Assembly: GCF_900107395.1 (NCBI RefSeq)
Contig: NZ_FNPW01000008.1
Span: 186,001-250,000, forward strand
Direction of reading: 5' to 3'
Length of the DNA: 64,000 bases
From: Pseudomonas sp. NFIX28
Lineage (GTDB): Bacteria; Pseudomonadota; Gammaproteobacteria; Pseudomonadales; Pseudomonadaceae
This document shows, in pieces, positions 24,926-33,099 of this stretch. Both the position numbers and the translations under genes were made by a program. The notes under the pieces are model-generated. The model did not search any database, was not told where the DNA came from, and worked only from the letters and a program-made list of their open reading frames with translations. How positions within the stretch are numbered: the first letter of the stretch is position 1; each line of letters starts with the position of its first letter.

Positions 24926-25663
24926 ATGTCGTTCGTCGAAGCCAACCTGATCCATCTCATCGCCGCGCTCTGGTTTGTCATCTGCTGGGGCGGCTACACC
25001 CGCTACGCCACATGGAAGGGTCGCGACACCGCGTGCCTGGCCAGCGTGCTGCATTTGTACCGGGAAGACTGGATGCGCCGCATGCTGCTGCGCGACAACC
25101 GTATCGCCGACGCCAGCGTGATCGGCAACCTGGAGCGCAATGCGTCGTTCTTTGCCTCCAGTACCCTGATTATCCTCGCCGGTATCCTCACGGTGCTTGG
25201 CTCGTCCGAGCGTGCGGTGTCGCTGTTGGCCGACATTCCCATGGTGCAGCAGGCCTCCCAGGGTATGTCGGAGATCAAGCTGCTGTGCCTGGCCCTGGTG
25301 TTCGTCTACGCCTTCTTCACCTTCAGCTGGTGCATGCGCCAATACAACTTCGCGGCCATTCTCGTGGGTTCGGCGCCCATGATCGGTGAGCGACATGTTT
25401 CCGAACAGGAGCGAAAAGCCTTTGCAATGCGGGCCGCGCGGGTGATTTCCATGGCCGCCAACCAGTTCAACTTTGGCCTGCGCTCCTATTACTTCGGCAT
25501 GAGCATGCTGGCCTGGTTCGTCAGCCCCTGGCTGTTCATGTTGATGAGTGCGGGCGTGGTTCTGGTGTTGTACCGCCGGGAGTTTCACTCCGACGTGTTG
25601 GACGTGATGGTCTATACCCCTACAGAGGCACCATTGCCCGAGGCGAACAAGGAGATTGCCTGA
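24926..25663 (+). CDS. DUF599 membrane protein
   Basis: 245 residues with about four hydrophobic segments (near 10-28, 75-95, 120-140 and 200-225) and basic loops. It matches the DUF599 family in build (WGGYTRYATWKGRD, a basic RRMLLRDNRIAD loop, the QFNFGLRSYYFG stretch). Its function is unknown. ATG 24926 was chosen because the frame upstream runs through the brnQ terminator. Its stop shares a base with the next gene (TGATG), so the two are an operon. Confidence 0.8.
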   Translation: MSFVEANLIHLIAALWFVICWGGYTRYATWKGRDTACLASVLHLYREDWMRRMLLRDNRIADASVIGNLERNASFFASSTLIILAGILTVLGSSERAVSLLADIPMVQQASQGMSEIKLLCLALVFVYAFFTFSWCMRQYNFAAILVGSAPMIGERHVSEQERKAFAMRAARVISMAANQFNFGLRSYYFGMSMLAWFVSPWLFMLMSAGVVLVLYRREFHSDVLDVMVYTPTEAPLPEANKEIA

Positions 25664-26064
25664 TGAGTATTGCGTTCTGGTGTGTGTTTATCAGCGCGTT
25701 GCTGATTTACGTGGCGCGAATGCCGGTGGCCAAGGCCATGAAAGAGCAGGGCGGCTATGACAATCACCTGCCACGCCAGCAGCAGGCGCAGCTCACGGGG
25801 TTCGGCGCCAGGGCAGTGGCGGCGCACCAGAACAGCTTCGAAGCCTTCATGTTGTTTGCCGTCGGCGTGCTGATGGCCCACGCCACCCAGACCCAGGGCT
25901 GGTTGATCGACAGCCTGGCAATCGTCTTTGTCATTACGCGGGTTATCTATCTGCTTTGCTATTGGGCGGATCTTGCCTGGCAGCGCAGCCTGGTCTGGTT
26001 TATCGGCCTGCTCTGTTCATTGCTGCTGATGCTTAGTCCGACTTTTCGCAGCCTGTTGGCTTAG
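25663..26064 (+). CDS. MAPEG family membrane protein
   Basis: 133 residues, four transmembrane helices. The MAPEG hallmark RAVAAHQNSFEAFMLFAVGVLMAH is visible in part (AHQNSFEAF near residue 63). The family includes eicosanoid and glutathione-metabolising membrane enzymes, but most bacterial members are uncharacterised. It is translationally coupled to the DUF599 gene. Confidence 0.85.
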   Translation: MSIAFWCVFISALLIYVARMPVAKAMKEQGGYDNHLPRQQQAQLTGFGARAVAAHQNSFEAFMLFAVGVLMAHATQTQGWLIDSLAIVFVITRVIYLLCYWADLAWQRSLVWFIGLLCSLLLMLSPTFRSLLA

Positions 26065-26083
26065 AGCTTATTCCAGGCAAAGT

Positions 26084-26106
26084 AAAGCCCGCACTAGGCG
26101 GGCTTT
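26084..26106. terminator. Bidirectional terminator between convergent genes
   Basis: The stem AAAGCCCGC / GCGGGCTTT is followed by CTTTTT on the plus strand and ACTTT on the minus strand. It serves the MAPEG gene and probably the facing lipoprotein gene. Confidence 0.8.
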
Positions 26107-26129
26107 CTTTTTGCTGCACTAAAACCGGA

Positions 26130-26381
26130 TTAGTTGGTTTTAGGAGCGGCTTCCTTGGCAGCTTCTTCAGTCGCTGCTTTGTTCGCTTCAGCCTGATCTT
26201 TGGCTGCTTCGGCGTTTTCTTTTGCAGCTTCGTTCACTTTATCCTGAGCTTCATTCATTTTCTGTTGAGCTTGCTCAGCATGTTGGTTGGCATCTTGAGC
26301 TTTGTCCTCGGATTTTTTATCGCAGGCAGCGAGACCGAGGGAAGCGGTCAGCATCAGGGCAATAGCTAAAGTCTTACGCAT
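26130..26381 (-). CDS. Small Ala/Glu/Lys-rich lipoprotein
   Basis: 83 residues. A lipoprotein signal (MRKTLAIALMLTASLGLAAC) places Cys20 as the lipidated residue. The mature part is one long, highly charged helix rich in Ala, Glu, Lys, Gln and Asn, with repeats such as AQDKVNEAAKENAEAAKDQAEA and no hydrophobic core of its own. It looks like a coiled coil or an LEA-like flexible helix anchored to the envelope. AGGAG lies 10 bases before ATG 26381; the frame further upstream has no ribosome site. Its function is unknown. Confidence 0.8.
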   Translation of the reverse strand: MRKTLAIALMLTASLGLAACDKKSEDKAQDANQHAEQAQQKMNEAQDKVNEAAKENAEAAKDQAEANKAATEEAAKEAAPKTN

Positions 26382-26539
26382 GGGGTGTTTCTCCTTATTG
26401 AAGATATCTTCTGGCCTTTCGAGCACGGCTCTACAGGTTAAGTTCCTTGAAAGTTAAAGATATATAAAGTGCCAGCAATATGGAACTTTTACCTGCCACG
26501 TTAACTGAGCGTTTTTGATACCAACTAGAGAGTTGCCTT

Positions 26540-27016
26540 ATGGAGCAAAGCCCTGTTTTTGAGCGTGCGACACGGTTTTTGTCGGCCCTGCGCCATTGCC
26601 AGGTACTGGCCATGAGCGTGCACAGCGCTTCCAAAGACGGCATCACCCTGATGCTCCCCTACAGCCCGCAAATAGTAGGCAACCCCCAGACCGGAGTGAT
26701 CCACGGTGGTGCGCTGACCTCATTGATGGACACGGCCTGCGGTATGGCCACCTTGTGCGTGCTGCCGGAGTTCGAAGTCTGTCCGACCCTGGACCTGCGC
26801 ATCGATTACATGCACCCCGCACAGCCGGGCCAAAGCGTATATGGCTTTGCCCAGTGCTACCGAGTGACCAGCGATGTGATTTTTACTCGCGGCTTTGCTT
26901 ATCAGGACGATCCCGAGCACCCCGTTGCCCATGTGGTGGGCACCTTTATGCGCATGGGCAAAGGCATCAAGGGCACCAAAGGATTTGCCGGCGCCATCAA
27001 GGGTGAAAAGCCATGA
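26540..27016 (+). CDS. PaaI-type hotdog thioesterase (first of two)
   Basis: 158 residues with a single hotdog domain. The motif GVIHGGALTSLMDTACGMA (near residues 51-70) is the active-site segment of the PaaI/YigI thioesterase group, and LDLRIDYMHPAQPG follows. These enzymes hydrolyse acyl- or aryl-CoA. It overlaps the next gene, a second hotdog protein, by four bases (ATGA). Confidence 0.85.
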   Translation: MEQSPVFERATRFLSALRHCQVLAMSVHSASKDGITLMLPYSPQIVGNPQTGVIHGGALTSLMDTACGMATLCVLPEFEVCPTLDLRIDYMHPAQPGQSVYGFAQCYRVTSDVIFTRGFAYQDDPEHPVAHVVGTFMRMGKGIKGTKGFAGAIKGEKP

Positions 27017-27465
27017 GCGACGATTTCCAGGAGCAAGTGCAGCGCGCCCACCAGCAAGGGGATTACGCGCAGCTGTTGCAGTTGATTCCCTACGCCGGGT
27101 TGATCGGCATCGAATGTTCGAGACAGGGCGATGAATTGCTGTTTCGCCTGCCCGCCAACCGGGACAACATCGGCAACCCGTTGCTGCCGGCCCTGCACGG
27201 TGGCGTGATCGCCGGCTTCATGGAATTGGCGGCGGCCTTGCACCTGCTGATTGTCACCGGCTCGCCGGGCGTGCCGAAAATCATCGATTTTTCCCTCGAC
27301 TACCTGCGTACCGGGCAATTTCGCGATACCTATGCCAAATGCCAGGTCTGCCGCCAGGGCCGGCGGGTAGCGAACGTGGCCATCACTGCCTGGCAGAGCT
27401 CCGCCGAGGAGGCGATTGCCACTGCCCGGGCACATTTCAAGCTTGAAGAAAATCCAGGCCCTTGA
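27013..27465 (+). CDS. PaaI-type hotdog thioesterase (second of two)
   Basis: 150 residues. A single hotdog domain with ALHGGVIAGFMELAAALHL near residue 60, equivalent to the HGG motif of its partner, and FSLDYLRTGQF downstream. The catalytic acid position holds Glu (FMELAA) where the upstream protein has Asp (LMDTAC). The pair may form a mixed complex; that is inference. Its stop codon lies inside the -35 element of the htpG heat-shock promoter. Confidence 0.85.
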   Translation: MSDDFQEQVQRAHQQGDYAQLLQLIPYAGLIGIECSRQGDELLFRLPANRDNIGNPLLPALHGGVIAGFMELAAALHLLIVTGSPGVPKIIDFSLDYLRTGQFRDTYAKCQVCRQGRRVANVAITAWQSSAEEAIATARAHFKLEENPGP

Positions 27466-27488
27466 AATCTCAGGTATAGCCCCCAATT
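27461..27488 (+). promoter_or_regulatory. Sigma-32 (RpoH) heat-shock promoter of htpG
   Basis: CTTGAA (27461-27466), 14 bases, then CCCCAATT (27481-27488). This fits the heat-shock consensus CTTGAA...CCCCATNT closely. The predicted start near 27495 leaves about 58 bases before the htpG ATG. Confidence 0.85.
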
Positions 27489-27552
27489 CTCAGGACATCC
27501 CGCCGTAAGCCCACCGGGCGCGGTTTAGCCATCTGATTGGAGTTTGATGACC

Positions 27553-29457
27553 ATGAGTGTGGAAACTCAAAAGGAAACCCTGGGCTTCCAGACCGAGGTA
27601 AAGCAGCTGCTGCACCTCATGATCCATTCGCTGTATTCCAATAAGGAAATCTTCCTTCGCGAACTGATCTCGAACGCCTCTGACGCTGTCGACAAATTGC
27701 GCTTCGAAGCCCTGTCCAAGCCTGAGTTGCTGGAAGGTGGCGCGGAGCTGAAAATCCGTGTGAGCTTCGACAAGGACGCCAAGACCGTCACCCTCGAAGA
27801 CAACGGCATCGGCATGAGCCGGGAAGATGTGATCACCCACCTGGGGACCATCGCCAAGTCCGGCACCGCTGACTTCATGAAAAACCTCACGGGCGACCAG
27901 AAGAAGGATTCACACCTGATCGGCCAGTTCGGCGTGGGCTTCTACTCCGCCTTCATCGTCGCCGACAAGGTCGATGTCTTCAGCCGTCGTGCCGGCCTCG
28001 CTGCCAGCGAAGGCGTGCATTGGTCCTCCAAGGGCGAAGGCGAATTCGAAGTCGCGACCATCGACAAGGCTGACCGCGGTACCCGCATCGTCCTGCACCT
28101 GAAGTCCGGCGAAGACGAGTTCGCCGATGGCTGGCGCCTGCGCAACATCATCAAGAAATATTCCGACCATATCGCCTTGCCGATCGAGCTGCCGAAAGAA
28201 GTCACGGCCGCCGAAGGTGAAGAGAAGCCCGCGCAGGAATGGGAAACCGTCAACCGCGCCAGCGCCCTGTGGACCCGTCCGCGCACCGAGATCAAGGACG
28301 AGGAATACCAGGAGTTCTACAAGCACATCGCCCACGACTTCGAGAACCCGCTGAGCTGGAGCCACAACAAGGTCGAAGGCAAGCTGGAATACAGCTCGCT
28401 GCTCTATGTGCCGGCCCGTGCTCCGTTCGACCTGTACCAGCGTGAAGCGCCAAAAGGCCTGAAGCTCTACGTGCAGCGCGTGTTCGTGATGGACCAGGCG
28501 GAATCCTTCCTGCCGCTGTACCTGCGCTTCATCAAGGGCGTGGTCGACTCCAACGACCTGTCGCTGAACGTGTCGCGGGAAATCCTGCAGAAAGACCCGA
28601 TCATCGATTCCATGAAGTCGGCGCTGACCAAGCGCGTGCTGGACATGCTGGAAAAACTGGCGAAGAACGAGCCTGAGCAATACAAGGGCTTCTGGAAGAA
28701 CTTCGGCCAGGTGATGAAAGAAGGCCCGGCCGAAGACTTCGCCAACAAGGAAAAGATCGCCGGCCTGCTGCGCTTCGCCTCCACCCAGGGCGAAGACGGC
28801 GAGCAGAACGTTTCCTTGGGCGATTACCTGGCGCGCGCCAAGGAAGGCCAGGACAAGATCTACTACCTCACCGGCGAAACCTACGCGCAGGTCAAGAACA
28901 GCCCGCACCTGGAAGTCTTCCGCAAGAAAGGCATCGAAGTGCTGCTGCTGACCGACCGCATCGACGAGTGGCTGATGAGCTACCTGAGCGATTTCGACGG
29001 CAAAGGTTTTGTCGACGTGGCGCGTGGCGACCTGGACCTGGGCAACCTGGACTCGGAAGAGGACAAGAAGGCCGCGCAAGAAGTTGCCAAGAGCAAGGAA
29101 GGCCTGGTCGAGCGGATCAAGACCGCCCTGGGCGACACTGTCAGCGAAGTGCGGGTTTCCCACCGCCTGACCGACTCCCCGGCGATCCTGGCCATCGGCG
29201 AGCAAGACCTGGGCCTGCAAATGCGCCAGATCCTCGAAGCGAGCGGGCAGAAAGTGCCGGATTCCAAGCCGATCTTCGAATTCAACCCGGCTCACCCGCT
29301 GATCGAGAAACTCGACGGCGAGCAGAGCGACGAGCGTTTCGGCGATCTGTCGCACATCCTCTTCGATCAGGCGGCCCTGGCGGCCGGCGACAGCTTGAAA
29401 GACCCGGCGGCCTATGTGCGCCGCCTGAACAAGCTGCTGGTTGAATTGTCGGTTTAA
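27553..29457 (+). CDS. htpG: Chaperone protein HtpG (Hsp90)
   Basis: 634 residues, the same length as I recall for P. aeruginosa HtpG. N-terminal GHKL ATPase domain: IFLRELISNASDA (the ATP-binding Asn), LEDNGIGMSRED, and IGQFGVGFYSAFIV. Middle domain with NVSREILQ near residue 345, then the dimerisation domain. It is a cytosolic heat-shock chaperone. I chose ATG 27553 (MSVETQKETLGF) because it matches the family; an ATG two codons earlier is possible. Expression is expected to be heat-induced from the sigma-32 promoter just upstream. Confidence 0.97.
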   Translation: MSVETQKETLGFQTEVKQLLHLMIHSLYSNKEIFLRELISNASDAVDKLRFEALSKPELLEGGAELKIRVSFDKDAKTVTLEDNGIGMSREDVITHLGTIAKSGTADFMKNLTGDQKKDSHLIGQFGVGFYSAFIVADKVDVFSRRAGLAASEGVHWSSKGEGEFEVATIDKADRGTRIVLHLKSGEDEFADGWRLRNIIKKYSDHIALPIELPKEVTAAEGEEKPAQEWETVNRASALWTRPRTEIKDEEYQEFYKHIAHDFENPLSWSHNKVEGKLEYSSLLYVPARAPFDLYQREAPKGLKLYVQRVFVMDQAESFLPLYLRFIKGVVDSNDLSLNVSREILQKDPIIDSMKSALTKRVLDMLEKLAKNEPEQYKGFWKNFGQVMKEGPAEDFANKEKIAGLLRFASTQGEDGEQNVSLGDYLARAKEGQDKIYYLTGETYAQVKNSPHLEVFRKKGIEVLLLTDRIDEWLMSYLSDFDGKGFVDVARGDLDLGNLDSEEDKKAAQEVAKSKEGLVERIKTALGDTVSEVRVSHRLTDSPAILAIGEQDLGLQMRQILEASGQKVPDSKPIFEFNPAHPLIEKLDGEQSDERFGDLSHILFDQAALAAGDSLKDPAAYVRRLNKLLVELSV

Positions 29458-29470
29458 GTACGTTGCAGAA

Positions 29471-29494
29471 AAACCCGCTTCGGCGGGTTTTTTT
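29471..29494 (+). terminator. Terminator after htpG
   Basis: An 8-base stem (AAACCCGC / GCGGGTTT) with a TTCG loop is followed by TTTT. Confidence 0.88.
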
Positions 29495-29524
29495 ATTCCG
29501 GTGTTTTTAAATCAGGAGTCTGAA

Positions 29525-30253
29525 ATGAGCCAAGTCACTGTTCGTTCCCTGGTCTACCAGATTGATGGTCAATCCTACGAAAGCCGCCTGGCGTTCGATG
29601 CCAGTCATCAGGGCCCGCGCCCCGGGCTGTTGATGGCACCGAACTGGATGGGCGTCGGTGCCGGAGCCGAGAAGATCGCCGAGGCCGTGGCCGCCAAGGG
29701 GTATGTGGTGCTGGTCGCCGACCTGTATGGGCAAGAGCTACGCCCAAGCAACGGCGACGAGGCGGGCGCGGCGATGATGCCGCTGAAGAACGACCGGGCC
29801 TTGCTGCGCAAGCGCATGCAGGCAGCCTTTGAGGTATTGCAAAGCCAGCAGGAAGCCGCGGTGGACAAAGCCAGGCTGGCCACCTTCGGTTTCTGCTTCG
29901 GCGGTTGCTGCTCCCTGGAGCTGGCGCGCAGCGGTGCACCGCTGAAGGCCGCGGTGTCGTTCCACGGGACCCTGGATACGCCAAACCCGGCCGATGCGCA
30001 AAACATCAAGGGCTCGGTGCTGGTAATGCATGGCGCCTCCGACCCGCTGGTGCCGAAAGAGCAGTTGCCGGCCTTCGAGGAGGAAATGAATGCCGCGGGC
30101 GTGGATTGGCAGCTGCTGAGCTATGGCGGTGCGGTGCATTCCTTCACCGATCCGCAGGCCAATGTGCCGGGCAAGATGATGTACGACGCCAAGACCGCCG
30201 GTCGCGCCTTCACCTCGATGTACAACCTGCTGGATGAAGTGTTCAAGGGCTGA
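29525..30253 (+). CDS. Dienelactone hydrolase family protein
   Basis: 242 residues, alpha/beta hydrolase fold of the DLH type. The nucleophile is a cysteine in GFCFGGCC near residue 122, as in true dienelactone hydrolases. The acid is in HGASDPLVP near 175, and the His is in GGAVHSFTDPQA near 205. DLH proteins hydrolyse lactone rings or related esters in the cytosol. No catechol pathway genes lie nearby, so the physiological substrate is unclear. In P. aeruginosa a DLH-like gene also follows htpG. Confidence 0.88.
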   Translation: MSQVTVRSLVYQIDGQSYESRLAFDASHQGPRPGLLMAPNWMGVGAGAEKIAEAVAAKGYVVLVADLYGQELRPSNGDEAGAAMMPLKNDRALLRKRMQAAFEVLQSQQEAAVDKARLATFGFCFGGCCSLELARSGAPLKAAVSFHGTLDTPNPADAQNIKGSVLVMHGASDPLVPKEQLPAFEEEMNAAGVDWQLLSYGGAVHSFTDPQANVPGKMMYDAKTAGRAFTSMYNLLDEVFKG

Positions 30254-30266
30254 TCCCCTGAACGAC

Positions 30267-30329
30267 AAGCCCGCCCGGCGCGCAAGGCCGCTTATTTAGA
30301 GCGGCCTCGCACGCCGGGCGGGCTTTTTT
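30267..30329. terminator. Large bidirectional terminator with a nested hairpin
   Basis: An outer 14-base stem (AAGCCCGCCCGGCG / CGCCGGGCGGGCTT) encloses an inner hairpin (GGCCGC / GCGGCC). A T-run follows on the plus strand. It separates the convergent DLH and cystathionine lyase genes. Confidence 0.85.
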
Positions 30330-30344
30330 GTGCCTGGCGGCGAT

Positions 30345-31523
30345 TCAGATCCGGGCCAGCGCCTGGGCCAGGTCGGCGCGCAGGTCCTCGACATCCTCGA
30401 CCCCCACGGACAACCGCACCAGGCCGTCGCCGATGCCGAGCTGCGCCCGGGTTTGGGCAGGAATGCTGGCGTGGGTCATGATCGCCGGATGTTCGATCAG
30501 GCTTTCCACGCCGCCCAGGCTCTCGGCCAGGGCAAAGATCCGCACACTTTCGAGAAAGCGCCTGGCGCCGGCCAGATCGCAGTTCAGATCGAGGGAGATC
30601 ATCCCGCCGAAACCGTGCATCTGGCGCCGTGCCAGTGCGTGCTGCGGGTGCGACGGCAGGCCCGGGAAATAGACCCGCGCCACCTGGGGCTGGCTCTCCA
30701 GCCATTGCGCCAGCTCCAGGGCGTTGCTGCAGTGGCGCTCCATGCGCAGGGCCAGGGTCTTCACCCCGCGCAGGGTGAGGAAGGCGTCGAACGGCCCGGC
30801 GATAGCCCCGACGGCGTTCTGCAGGAAGCCCAGGCGCTCGGCCAGCTCGGGATTCTGGCCGACCACGGCAATGCCGCCGATCACGTCCGAATGGCCGTTC
30901 AGGTACTTGGTCGTCGAATGCAGCACGATATCGAAGCCCAGTTCCAGCGGGCGCTGGATCCACGGGCTGGCAAAGGTGTTGTCGGCGACGCAGATAATGC
31001 CCCGCGCGCGGCAGAGGCGTGCGATGGCGGCGAGATCGGTCAGGCGCAACAGGGGGTTGCTCGGGGTCTCGACCATCACCATCCGCGTGTCGTCCTGCAA
31101 CGCCGCTTCGAAAGCCGACAGGTCGGCCAGGTCGACGAAGCTGAAGCGATGCCCGGCGCTGCGTTGGCGCACTTTGTCGAAGAGGCGGAACGTCCCGCCG
31201 TACAAATCATTGCCGGAAACAATATGCGCTCCGGCGTCGAGCAGTTCGAGCACGGTGGAAATCGTTGCCAGCCCGGAGGCGAACGCGAAGGCCTGGGTGC
31301 CGCCCTCGAGGTCCGCCACGCAACGTTCCAGGGCCCAGCGCGTGGGGTTGTGCGAGCGCCCGTAATCGAGGCCCTTGTGCACGCCCGGGCTCTGCTGGGC
31401 ATAGGTGGAGTTGGCGTAGATCGGCGGCATCAAAGCCCCGGTGGAAGGGTCCGGCGCTTGTCCGGCATGGATCACCCGGGTGGCGAAGGCGCGTGGCGCG
31501 CCGCTTTCATCCTGTTGACTCAT
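30345..31523 (-). CDS. Cystathionine gamma-lyase / gamma-synthase type PLP enzyme
   Basis: 392 residues of the Cys/Met-metabolism PLP family. The PLP lysine is in STTKYLNGHSD near residue 204, with FASGLATISTVLELL earlier. Overlap by four bases with the upstream cystathionine beta-synthase gene (ATGA) argues for the gamma-lyase role: together they convert homocysteine and serine to cysteine (reverse transsulfuration). Lyase and synthase cannot be told apart from these motifs alone. The same pair exists in P. aeruginosa. Confidence 0.85.
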   Translation of the reverse strand: MSQQDESGAPRAFATRVIHAGQAPDPSTGALMPPIYANSTYAQQSPGVHKGLDYGRSHNPTRWALERCVADLEGGTQAFAFASGLATISTVLELLDAGAHIVSGNDLYGGTFRLFDKVRQRSAGHRFSFVDLADLSAFEAALQDDTRMVMVETPSNPLLRLTDLAAIARLCRARGIICVADNTFASPWIQRPLELGFDIVLHSTTKYLNGHSDVIGGIAVVGQNPELAERLGFLQNAVGAIAGPFDAFLTLRGVKTLALRMERHCSNALELAQWLESQPQVARVYFPGLPSHPQHALARRQMHGFGGMISLDLNCDLAGARRFLESVRIFALAESLGGVESLIEHPAIMTHASIPAQTRAQLGIGDGLVRLSVGVEDVEDLRADLAQALARI

Positions 31524-32896
31524 GGCAGCGATCTCCGCAAGTGGTTGAGCATGTCGACACGGGTAATCAAGCCATGGAAGCCCGAGGCGTCGGCGATGAT
31601 CGCCACCAAGCCGCGGTCGAGTTCCGCCTCCAGTTCGGCCAGGCTGGCGCCGGGTGGCAGGGTTTCCAGCTGATCGGTCATGGCGCTGGCCACGGTCTTG
31701 CGAAAGTGCGAGGCGTCTTCATGCACGCCCAACAGGATGTCCGACTCGTCGATCACCCCGACCAGTCGCTGCCCGTTCACCAGCACCGGCAGTTGCGAGA
31801 CATCGGCCAGGCGCATGCGCTGGAAGGCGGTGAGCAGGGTGTCGTCCGGCCCGACGCTGATCACCCGGCCGTCCTCGAAACGCCGTGCGATCAGGTCGCG
31901 CAGGTCGCCGTAGCGTTTGCGTTGCAGCAAGCCCTGATCGTTCATCCACTGGTCGTTGTAGACCTTCGACAGGTAACGCGTGCCGGTGTCGCAGACAAAG
32001 CTGACCACGCGTTTCGGCTCGGTCTGCTCGCGGCAATAGCGCAGCGCTGCCGCCAGCAGGGTGCCGGTCGAGGAGCCGCCGAGAATGCCCTCGGCACGCA
32101 GCAACTGGCGGGCATGTTCGAAGCTTTCCTCGTCGCTGATCGAATAGGCCTTGCGCACGCTGGAAAGGTCGGCGATGGACGGCACGAAATCTTCGCCGAT
32201 GCCTTCCACCGCCCACGAGCCGGGTGTGCCCAGGGTGCCGCTGCGGCTGTATTCGGCCATCACCGAGCCGACCGGATCGGCCAGCACCATGGCCAGGTCC
32301 GGCTGCACCCGGCGGAAGAAACGGGTCAAGCCGGTCAGGGTGCCGGCCGAGCCGACGCCGACCACGATGGCGTCCACGTCATGTTGGGTTTGCGCCCAGA
32401 TTTCCGGGGCCGTGCTGCATTCGTGGGCCAGCGGGTTGGCCGGGTTATTGAACTGGTCGGCGAAGAAGGCGTCGGGAATTTCCCGGGTCAGTCGCGCAGC
32501 CACATCCTGGTAGTAGTCGGGGTGGCCCTTGCCGACGTCGGAGCGGGTGATGTGCACTTCGGCGCCCATCGCCTTGAGGTGCAGGACTTTCTCGGTGGAC
32601 ATCTTGTCCGGCACCACCAGGACCACCCGGTAGCCCTTGGCGCGGCCGACCAGGGCCAGGCCGAGGCCGGTGTTGCCGGCGGTGGCTTCGACTATGGTGC
32701 CGCCAGGTCGCAGGCGGCCGTCGCGTTCGGCGGCGTCGATCATCGCCAGGCCGATGCGGTCCTTGATCGAACCACCGGGATTTTGCGATTCAAGCTTGAG
32801 AAACAGCGTGCAGGGGCCGGTATCGAAACGGCTGACACGCACCAGTGGCGTGTTGCCGATCAGTTCGAGCACGGCGGGACGGGAGTCGTTGGGCAT
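31520..32896 (-). CDS. Cystathionine beta-synthase
   Basis: 458 residues. A catalytic PLP domain with the lysine in NPGGSIKDRIGLAMI near residue 40, then the phosphate-binding loop GVGSAGTLTG near 182, followed by a C-terminal CBS-domain pair (about 335-455) with DVSQLPVLVNGQRLVGVIDE. The CBS pair separates it from ordinary cysteine synthases and may bind a nucleotide. It joins serine and homocysteine to form cystathionine. I chose ATG 32896 (MPNDSRPAVLELIGNTPLV), the family-like start, over an upstream in-frame ATG at 32953. Confidence 0.9.
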   Translation of the reverse strand: MPNDSRPAVLELIGNTPLVRVSRFDTGPCTLFLKLESQNPGGSIKDRIGLAMIDAAERDGRLRPGGTIVEATAGNTGLGLALVGRAKGYRVVLVVPDKMSTEKVLHLKAMGAEVHITRSDVGKGHPDYYQDVAARLTREIPDAFFADQFNNPANPLAHECSTAPEIWAQTQHDVDAIVVGVGSAGTLTGLTRFFRRVQPDLAMVLADPVGSVMAEYSRSGTLGTPGSWAVEGIGEDFVPSIADLSSVRKAYSISDEESFEHARQLLRAEGILGGSSTGTLLAAALRYCREQTEPKRVVSFVCDTGTRYLSKVYNDQWMNDQGLLQRKRYGDLRDLIARRFEDGRVISVGPDDTLLTAFQRMRLADVSQLPVLVNGQRLVGVIDESDILLGVHEDASHFRKTVASAMTDQLETLPPGASLAELEAELDRGLVAIIADASGFHGLITRVDMLNHLRRSLP

Positions 32897-33099
32897 GTCG
32901 TCACCTCGCTGCGCAACGTTGCGCTGGATGGACAGCGACCCGTGGCGAATCATCGCGCGGCGGTCGCAGGCAATGCATCGCTTGGACCATAGGCCGGGAT
33001 CCGGCTACCCGCAACCGCGCGCGGCTGGCCGGTACCTGTCGCGCAGCCTGAGAGCAGGCGTGCGGCCCGGCGCTTGACCGGGCCGCCGGGCGCCTGCGG

